Below, piece after piece: positions 56,049 through 64,000 of a stretch of 64,000 nucleotides of DNA. The DNA comes from Deinobacterium chartae (GTDB lineage: Bacteria; Deinococcota; Deinococci; Deinococcales; Deinococcaceae). The notes under the pieces were generated by a model that did no database searches, had not been told where the DNA came from, and was given only the letters and a program-made list of their open reading frames with translations. Within the stretch, counting starts at the first letter, position 1, and every line of letters begins with the position of its first letter. The translations under genes were made by a program, and so were the position numbers. The stretch lies in contig NZ_JACHHG010000004.1 in assembly GCF_014202645.1 (NCBI RefSeq), positions 124,001-188,000 of the forward strand, given 5' to 3'.

Positions 56049-57614
56049 ATGCACCGCGTCCTCATCTGCGACGAAATGAATCCCGGGCCGCTTGATTACC
56101 CCGGGTTTCACATTGACTACATTCCCAACATGCCGCGCGAAGACGTGCTGGCGCGCCTGCCCGAATACGACGCCCTGATCACCCGCTCGCGTACCCGCGT
56201 GGACCTCGAGCTGCTCGAAGCCGGTCCGCGCCTGCGCGTGATCGGGCGTGGCGGCGTAGGCGTGGACAACATCGACCTCGAGGCGGCCAGCCGCCGGGGC
56301 GTCTTGGTCCTCAACGCCCCCGAGAGCAACAACGTCTCGGCGGCCGAACTGGCCATCGCGCACCTGCTGGCCGCCGCGCGCGGCCTGACCCGCTCGGACG
56401 CCAAGACCCGCGCGGGCGTGTGGGACCGCAAGTACCTCGGCATCGAGCTCAAGGACAAGACCCTGGGCATCGTGGGGCTGGGCCGCATCGGCAGCATCGT
56501 GGCCAACCGTGCCCAGGGCCTGCGTATGAACGTGGTCGCCTTTGACCCCTACGTGCCCGAGAGCAACTTCGAGCGCGCCGGGGCGCGGCGCGCGGCCACC
56601 CTCGAGGAACTGCTGACCCAGGTGGACTTCCTGACCGTGCACACCCCGCTGACCGAGGAAACCGACGGCATGATCGGGGCACGCGAGCTGGCGCTGCTGA
56701 AAAAGGGTGCCATCGTGGTGAACGCCGCGCGCGGCAACATCGTGGACGAACGCGCGCTGGCCGGGGCCCTCGAGAGCGGTCATCTGTTTGCGGCGGGCAT
56801 CGACGTGTTCCGCGACGAGCCGCCCGCCCCCGACCACCCGCTGCTGAAGGCCCCCAACCTGAACATCACCGCGCACCTGGGTGCCAACACCTTCGAAGCC
56901 CAAGAACGCGTGGGGGCCGAGATCGTGGGGCGGGTGCTGGCGGCCCTCGAGGGCGACGTGTCGCGCGGGGCGGTCAACGCTCCGGCCCTGGACGCCAAGA
57001 CCCGCGAGCTGCTGGGCGGCTACCTCGAGCTGGGTCAGAAGCTCGGCAAGATCTTGGGACAGCTGCTGCCCGGCGCCGACGAACTCGAGGTGGAGTTTCA
57101 CGGCAGCTTTGCGGCCGATCCGAGCCCGGTGGTCACGCAGGTGCTGGTGGGCTACCTCAGCGGTGTCACCGAGGAGACGCCGAACGTGATCAACGCGCGT
57201 GCCATCGCCAAGGAGCGCGGCCTGAAGGTCGCCACCCGCGAGGTGGAAGAAGCCGAAGACTACCAGTCGGAGGTGCGCGTGGTCGCCCGCCAGGGGCAGC
57301 GCACCCGCACCGTGGGCGGCACGGTGTTCGGCCGTCTGCCGCGCCTGACGCGCCTGCGCAACTACCGCGTGGAGGTCGCTCCGGAAGGCTACATCCTGAT
57401 CGTGTCGAACCAGGACCGTCCCGGTGCGGTCGCCAAGCTGTCCACCCTGCTGGGCAACTATAGCATCAACATCGCGGGCATGAGCCTGGGCCGCGCCGAA
57501 AAAGGCGGTCAGGCGCTGTTTGCCCTGACCCTCGACGACAAGCCCACCCCCGAGCAGCTCGAGCAGATCCGGGCCCTCGACGTGATCGAGTCGGCCTACC
57601 TGGTGGAGGTCTGA
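56049..57614 (+). CDS. serA: D-3-phosphoglycerate dehydrogenase
   Basis: A 521-residue first enzyme of serine synthesis, of the long type. The NAD-binding [43 protein letters not shown] and the catalytic His block [17 protein letters not shown] are intact. An intervening ASB domain and a C-terminal ACT domain ([27 protein letters not shown]) allow serine control. TAACCT lies five bases before the ATG. It overlaps the aminotransferase start. Confidence 0.96.
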   Translation: MHRVLICDEMNPGPLDYPGFHIDYIPNMPREDVLARLPEYDALITRSRTRVDLELLEAGPRLRVIGRGGVGVDNIDLEAASRRGVLVLNAPESNNVSAAELAIAHLLAAARGLTRSDAKTRAGVWDRKYLGIELKDKTLGIVGLGRIGSIVANRAQGLRMNVVAFDPYVPESNFERAGARRAATLEELLTQVDFLTVHTPLTEETDGMIGARELALLKKGAIVVNAARGNIVDERALAGALESGHLFAAGIDVFRDEPPAPDHPLLKAPNLNITAHLGANTFEAQERVGAEIVGRVLAALEGDVSRGAVNAPALDAKTRELLGGYLELGQKLGKILGQLLPGADELEVEFHGSFAADPSPVVTQVLVGYLSGVTEETPNVINARAIAKERGLKVATREVEEAEDYQSEVRVVARQGQRTRTVGGTVFGRLPRLTRLRNYRVEVAPEGYILIVSNQDRPGAVAKLSTLLGNYSINIAGMSLGRAEKGGQALFALTLDDKPTPEQLEQIRALDVIESAYLVEV

Positions 57615-58765
57615 TGTTCAACCGTCCGCGTCTGCTCGCTCCCGGTCCGGTCGAGACCGATCCACGCACCGCTCTGGCCCTGGCCGCACCGCAGATCCAC
57701 CACCGCACTCCCGAGGCGCGCGCTGCCCTGCAGGAGGCGCGCTCGCGCCTGGGGCAACTGCTGGGCGGCGGCCTCGAGGTTCTGATCACCGCCTCCTCGG
57801 GAACCGGTGCCTTCGAGGCGGCGATGGTCAGCCTGCTGTCTCCGGGTGCGCGGCTGGTATGCGCCGAGGCAGGCAAGTTCGGCGAGCGCTGGGGCAAGAT
57901 GGGCGAGGCGCTGGGGTACACGGTGGATTACGTGCGCGCACCGTGGGGCGAGGTGCTCGACCCGCAGGCGGTTGCCGAGGCCGTACCCGGAGCGGCGGCG
58001 CTGCTGATCACCCACTCGGAGACCGCCACCGGGGTGCTGCACGACCTCGAGGCGATTGCCCGCGCGGCGCGCGCCGCTAACCCGGACCTTTTGATTCTGG
58101 TGGACGCGGTCACCTCGTTCGCGGTGGCCGAGCTGCGCCCGCAGGCCTGGGATCTGGATGCGGTGGTGTCCGGCTCGCAAAAAGGGGTGGCCCTGCCGCC
58201 CGGCCTGGGTTTCGTGGCCCTTTCGCCGCGCGCGCTCGACCACCTGGCCTCGGGCGGACCGCGCTACTACTTTGACCTGGCCCGCGAGCTCAAAAGCCAG
58301 CAGAAGGGCGAGACCGCCTACACCCCGGCCATTAACCTGATCCAGGCGCTCAACCTCTCCACCGACCGTCTGTTGGCCTTACCCCTCGAGGAGCTGTGGG
58401 CCGAGAAAGCGCGCATGAACGCCGCCCTGCTGGCGGCCGGGGAGGCGCTGGGCTGCCGCGTCTTTGCGCGCCGGCCCTCGCCGGCGGTGGCCGCGCTGGT
58501 TCCGCCCGAGGGCGTCAGCGGCAAACAGGTGTCCGAGGCCCTCAAGGCGCTGGGTGCTCGCGCCGCGGCCGGACAGGATGCCTACAAGGACAGCATGTTT
58601 CGCATCTCGCTGATGGGTTACTTCGACCGTTACGACGCGCTGGCGGTGGCCGGGCTGCTCGAAGATGCCTTCAGCGCGCTCGGACAGCGCTTCGAGCGCG
58701 GGGTGGCGGTCGCAGCGGCCTGGCAGGTTTTTGCGGGAACCCAAGTGGTGGGGCGCCGGACCTGA
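57614..58765 (+). CDS. Class V PLP aminotransferase, likely phosphoserine-pathway partner
   Basis: A 383-residue fold-type I enzyme of the SerC/alanine-glyoxylate branch. [29 protein letters not shown] opens the family, [13 protein letters not shown] holds the cofactor Asp, and [15 protein letters not shown] carries the Schiff-base Lys190. It overlaps serA (TGATG), so it most probably supplies the second step, transamination of phosphohydroxypyruvate. Alanine- or serine-glyoxylate aminotransferase activity is the alternative. Confidence 0.88.
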   Translation: MFNRPRLLAPGPVETDPRTALALAAPQIHHRTPEARAALQEARSRLGQLLGGGLEVLITASSGTGAFEAAMVSLLSPGARLVCAEAGKFGERWGKMGEALGYTVDYVRAPWGEVLDPQAVAEAVPGAAALLITHSETATGVLHDLEAIARAARAANPDLLILVDAVTSFAVAELRPQAWDLDAVVSGSQKGVALPPGLGFVALSPRALDHLASGGPRYYFDLARELKSQQKGETAYTPAINLIQALNLSTDRLLALPLEELWAEKARMNAALLAAGEALGCRVFARRPSPAVAALVPPEGVSGKQVSEALKALGARAAAGQDAYKDSMFRISLMGYFDRYDALAVAGLLEDAFSALGQRFERGVAVAAAWQVFAGTQVVGRRT

Positions 58766-58780
58766 GCTTTCTGCCAGCAG

Positions 58781-58811
58781 CGGGCGGACCCCCGAGAAGG
58801 GGGTCCGCCCG
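58781..58811 (+). terminator. Hairpin after the serA operon
   Basis: CGGGCGGACCCCC / GGGGGTCCGCCCG with a five-base loop, 16 bases after the stop; no T-run. Confidence 0.65.
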
Positions 58812-58936
58812 CTTGGGCTGTTCTGGGCGAGGCGCGGGACGCAAATCCGGCGGGGCGAATACGCGATTACGTTATCAAATATTTTGGGTCGTATCACTCT
58901 TGTATGGACGAAACGGGAGTGTCACAATAGGCTCTC

Positions 58937-61132
<2,196 letters not shown>

Positions 61133-61185
61133 TGGCGTCTGCTGAGCGGCGGGCGCTGTGTTAGCCTGACGGGCAGGAGGGCACG

Positions 61186-62187
61186 GTGGCACTACAGCTC
61201 GAGGTGCTGGGAGGCGCAGGACAGGACAACGCGCTGCTGCTGCGCGTCACGACCGGCCAGACCATCCACCGCCTGCTGTTCGACTGCGGCGAGGGCGTGC
61301 TCGAGCGCCTGGGCCGCGCCGAGGTGCAGGCGCTGGACCACCTGATGTTCTCGCACCTGCACATGGACCACATCGGTGGCTTTGACCGCTTCTTCCGCAC
61401 CAACTTCGCCCGCGTCTCGAAACCCAACCACCTGTGGGGGCCGCCCGGCAGCGCGCGCATCTTGCACCACCGCTTCCAGGGCTATTTGTGGAACCTGCAC
61501 GCGGGCCAGTCCGGTACGTGGTACCTGCACGACCTGTACCCGGACCGCGTCGAGACCGTGCGCCTCGAGGCCGGCGAGGCCTTCGCGGTCGCGCATCCCG
61601 AGCCGGTGGTGCCGCGCTCGGGGCCGTTCCTCGAGACGGCCGATTACACGGTGGACGCGCTCGAACTCGACCACCGCACGGTCTCGCTGGGCTACGTGGT
61701 GCGCGAGCGCGCCCGCCCGAGGGTTGACCCCGCCGCCCTCGCGGGGCTGGGACTGCCTCCCGGTCCGTGGCTGCGCGAACTGATCGGCGGCCCCCCCGAA
61801 GGAGACCTCGAGGTGAACGGACAGCGGCTGGACCGCCGCTCGCTGCGCGCAGCGCTGCTGCGCCCCATACCCGGTGAAGCCGCCGCCTACCTGACCGACT
61901 TCCTGCTGGACCCGGCCACCCTCGAGCGCCTGCGTCCCTTTCTGCGCGGGGTGACCACGCTGGTCTGCGAGAGCCAGTACCGCGCGGCCGATCTGGAACT
62001 CGCCCGGCGCAACCATCACCTCACCTCGAGGCAGGCCGCCGAGATCGCGTTGGCCGCCGGGGTGGCCGAGCTGGTGCTGTTTCACGTTTCGGACCGTTAC
62101 GGCGGGGCCGAGTGTTCCGAGATGCTGCGCGAGGCGCGCTCGGTCTTCGCGCACGCGCGCTTTCCCGAGGCCTGGCCCCTGGTGTGA
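61186..62187 (+). CDS. RNase Z-like MBL-fold protein
   Basis: A 333-residue metallo-beta-lactamase-fold hydrolase related to tRNase Z. HLHMDH (57-62) is the metal site. CESQYRAADLELARRNHHLTSRQAAEIALAAGVAELVLFHVSDRY matches the C-terminal part of RNase Z, including its second His site. The exosite arm is not evident. It may process tRNA 3' ends or be a paralogue with another phosphodiester substrate. GCAGGAGGG precedes the GTG. Confidence 0.88.
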   Translation: MALQLEVLGGAGQDNALLLRVTTGQTIHRLLFDCGEGVLERLGRAEVQALDHLMFSHLHMDHIGGFDRFFRTNFARVSKPNHLWGPPGSARILHHRFQGYLWNLHAGQSGTWYLHDLYPDRVETVRLEAGEAFAVAHPEPVVPRSGPFLETADYTVDALELDHRTVSLGYVVRERARPRVDPAALAGLGLPPGPWLRELIGGPPEGDLEVNGQRLDRRSLRAALLRPIPGEAAAYLTDFLLDPATLERLRPFLRGVTTLVCESQYRAADLELARRNHHLTSRQAAEIALAAGVAELVLFHVSDRYGGAECSEMLREARSVFAHARFPEAWPLV

Positions 62188-62200
62188 AAGCAGGTGTGAA

Positions 62201-62237
62201 AGAGCGCAGCGGCTTCCTTGCGAAGCCGCTGCGCTCT
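62201..62237. terminator. Bidirectional terminator
   Basis: A 16-bp perfect stem (AGAGCGCAGCGGCTTC and its complement) with a five-base loop lies between the convergent RNase Z-like and phosphorylase genes. Confidence 0.85.
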
Positions 62238-62254
62238 GAATCAGGCGGAGCGGG

Positions 62255-64000
62255 TCAGGCCCACTTGATCAGGCCCAGCTCGAGGAGGTTCGACAGTTCC
62301 TCGCGGTAGGGCAGCACGCGCGCTCCGACCAGGTAGGTGCCGCTCTCGGGCAGGGCCAACTCACCGCTGAACTCGGCCCAGTGGCCCTCGCTGAGCGTCA
62401 CGAAGCGCAGCGGGGTGCGCACCGCGGCCGTATCAGCTCCCTCGAGGCGCAGCACGCCCTCGACCCGCAGGAAACGCGGATCGATTCCGGCCGTGTGCAC
62501 CCGGGCGTGTACGGTGATCTGGGCTCCGGGACGGGCCTGAGCGGGCATTTCGCTGAAGGCCTCGAGGGTGACGCTGGGCCACGCGGCCTTCACCTGGGAC
62601 TTCCAGGCGGCCAGTTCGCGGGCGACGCGGTAATCCTCGGCGATCACCTGCTGTCCGCGCCGGAAGACCGGCAGGTAGTACTGCCGGGTGTAGTCGATGA
62701 CCTGACGGTTCATCGAGAAGCGCGGCGAGACGGTCTTGATGGCCGCGCGGGTGCGCAGCATCCACTCGTGGCGGGCGCCGTGCTCGTCGCGGGCGTAGTA
62801 CAGCGGCACGATGACCTTCTCGAGGGTCTCGTACAGGCTGAAAGCGTCCGCGTCGTCCTGGGCCTCGAGGCTGGGGTACTCGCGCTCCTCGCCGATGGCA
62901 AAACCGTTGACGCCGTCGTACCCTTCGCGCCACCAGCCGTCGAGAATCGAGAAGTTCAAGCCGCCGTTGAACGAGGCCTTCATGCCCGAGGTGCCCGAGG
63001 CCTCGAGCGGGCGGCGCGGGTTGTTGAGCCAGATGTCCACGCCCTGCACCAGGTGGCGGGCGACGTTGAGGTCGTAGTTCTCGAGGATCACGATCTTGCC
63101 GGCGAGGTCGGGGTCCTGCGCGAAGCGGTAGATCGACTGGATGAACTCCTTGCCGGGGTTGTCGGCCGGGTGGGCCTTGCCGGCGAACACGAACTGTACC
63201 GGGCGGCCTGCGGCGTTCACGATGCGCTTGAGGCGCTCGAGGTCGCGGAACAGCAAGGTGGCGCGCTTGTAGGTGGCGAAGCGGCGCGCGAAGCCGATGG
63301 TGAGCGCGTGCGTGTCCAGAACGCGGTCCGCCGAGGCGATGCGCTCGGCCGGGGCGCCGTGGCGGCGGTACTGCTCGCGCAGGCGTGCGCGCACGAACGA
63401 GATCATGTCGACCTTGAGATCGTGCATCACGCGGCCGAGCTCCGCGTCGGGGATCTGGTCGACCGCCTCCCACAGCTCGGGCTCGTGCACGCGCTCGGTC
63501 CAGTCCTGGGGCAGCACGGTCGTGTACAGGTCGCGCAGTTTCTGGGACAAGAAGGTCAGGTTGTGCGCACCGTTGGTGACGTGCCCGATCGGCACCTCGT
63601 CCGCGTCAGCACCGGGGAACAGGAACTTCCACATGCGGCGCGACACGTCGCCGTGCAGTTCCGAGACGCCGTTGGCGGCCCTCGAGGTGCGCAGGGCCAG
63701 CACGGTCATCGAGAAGGTGGGACCCCAGGGCTGGTCGTGGCGTGCGAGGTTGATAAAGTCGTCGTGCGAGATGCCGAACAGGCCGTACCACTTGCCCAGG
63801 TACAGGTCGACCAGGTTGAGCGGGAAGGCGTCGTTGCCCGCCGAGACCGGGGTGTGGGTGGTGAAGATGTTCGAGGCCGACACGGCCTCGAGGGCTTCCC
63901 AGAAGTTGAGCTGCCCGGTCTGCATGATCTCGCGGATCCGCTCGAGGCCGAGGAAGGCCGCGTGGCCCTCGTTCATGTGGTAGACGCGGATGTCCTCGCC
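62255..64000 (-). CDS. Alpha-glucan (glycogen/maltodextrin) phosphorylase, partial
   Basis: The C-terminal 581 residues of a GT35 phosphorylase; the 5' part lies beyond the window. It releases glucose-1-phosphate from alpha-1,4-glucans. HMNEGHAAFLGLERI, IFTTHTPVSAGNDAF and GHVTNGAH are conserved. The PLP lysine is in EASGTSGMKASFNGGLNFSILDGWW. The DUF3417-like architecture and a C-terminal Ig-like beta domain point to the AgpA/thermophilic short type. It would complement the two GH13 enzymes in glucan use. Confidence 0.94.
   Translation of the reverse strand, partial: GEDIRVYHMNEGHAAFLGLERIREIMQTGQLNFWEALEAVSASNIFTTHTPVSAGNDAFPLNLVDLYLGKWYGLFGISHDDFINLARHDQPWGPTFSMTVLALRTSRAANGVSELHGDVSRRMWKFLFPGADADEVPIGHVTNGAHNLTFLSQKLRDLYTTVLPQDWTERVHEPELWEAVDQIPDAELGRVMHDLKVDMISFVRARLREQYRRHGAPAERIASADRVLDTHALTIGFARRFATYKRATLLFRDLERLKRIVNAAGRPVQFVFAGKAHPADNPGKEFIQSIYRFAQDPDLAGKIVILENYDLNVARHLVQGVDIWLNNPRRPLEASGTSGMKASFNGGLNFSILDGWWREGYDGVNGFAIGEEREYPSLEAQDDADAFSLYETLEKVIVPLYYARDEHGARHEWMLRTRAAIKTVSPRFSMNRQVIDYTRQYYLPVFRRGQQVIAEDYRVARELAAWKSQVKAAWPSVTLEAFSEMPAQARPGAQITVHARVHTAGIDPRFLRVEGVLRLEGADTAAVRTPLRFVTLSEGHWAEFSGELALPESGTYLVGARVLPYREELSNLLELGLIKWA

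Overview
The window looks like chromosome from a Deinococcales bacterium (Deinococcus or a close relative such as Deinobacterium). The reasons are a GC-rich composition with strong CTG/GAG codon use, many genes whose start codon sits 5-8 bases after a TATACT/TAGACT/TAAACT-like -10 box with no Shine-Dalgarno sequence (leaderless transcripts), a folate-dependent TrmFO, DUF2259/DUF4260/DUF2239 proteins typical of the group, and a striking excess of the palindrome CTCGAG. The taxon is inferred from gene content; no database was searched.

Layout. Positions 1-13,400 hold scattered single genes: a membrane protein, a luciferase-like flavin monooxygenase, an MFS exporter, a DUF2239 gene under a palindromic operator, a DUF72 protein, a universal stress protein, a decay scar made of a headless GlxA-type AraC regulator and the C-terminal half of an MFS transporter, and a 1078-residue repeat lipoprotein ending in a lamin-tail-like domain. 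Positions about 13,400-27,300 form an accessory island ending at a tRNA-Ala(TGC) gene. It carries a helix-hairpin-helix glycosylase-like protein, gene remnants, a GmrSD-type DUF262/DUF1524 nuclease with a coupled 30-codon ORF and a DUF5655/DUF6508 partner, a RiPP (ribosomal peptide) cluster, a small three-gene module that looks phage-derived, and a TerD/zinc-ribbon/TerB-like/PH-like/HNH fusion protein.

The RiPP cluster (19,155-23,429) is the most interesting system. A radical SAM/SPASM maturase is followed by two precursor genes, an ABC exporter with fused membrane and ATPase parts, a lipoprotein and a small PH-like protein, all on one strand with short gaps or overlaps. The two precursors share a very short start (M-E/K-W-I-V-S/N-P) and then carry cysteines every five residues. 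In the second precursor all ten cysteines are followed three residues later by Asn or Asp. This suggests a ladder of Cys-linked thioethers or a Cys-lined solenoid; the product is unknown.

Positions 27,300-64,000 are mostly core genome: a CCA-adding-type nucleotidyltransferase, two GH13 glycosidases, metG behind a terminator-containing leader, sppA, a cytochrome c next to an unusual GATase-like/truncated-globin fusion, trmFO, miaB, an amidase, a run of envelope proteins (two M23 peptidases, LolA-like, LysM-NlpC/P60, beta-barrel candidates), a family 4 uracil-DNA glycosylase, a DUF1844-dtd-M23-aat operon, serA with a class V aminotransferase, recQ, an RNase Z-like hydrolase and the 3' part of an alpha-glucan phosphorylase that runs off the right edge.
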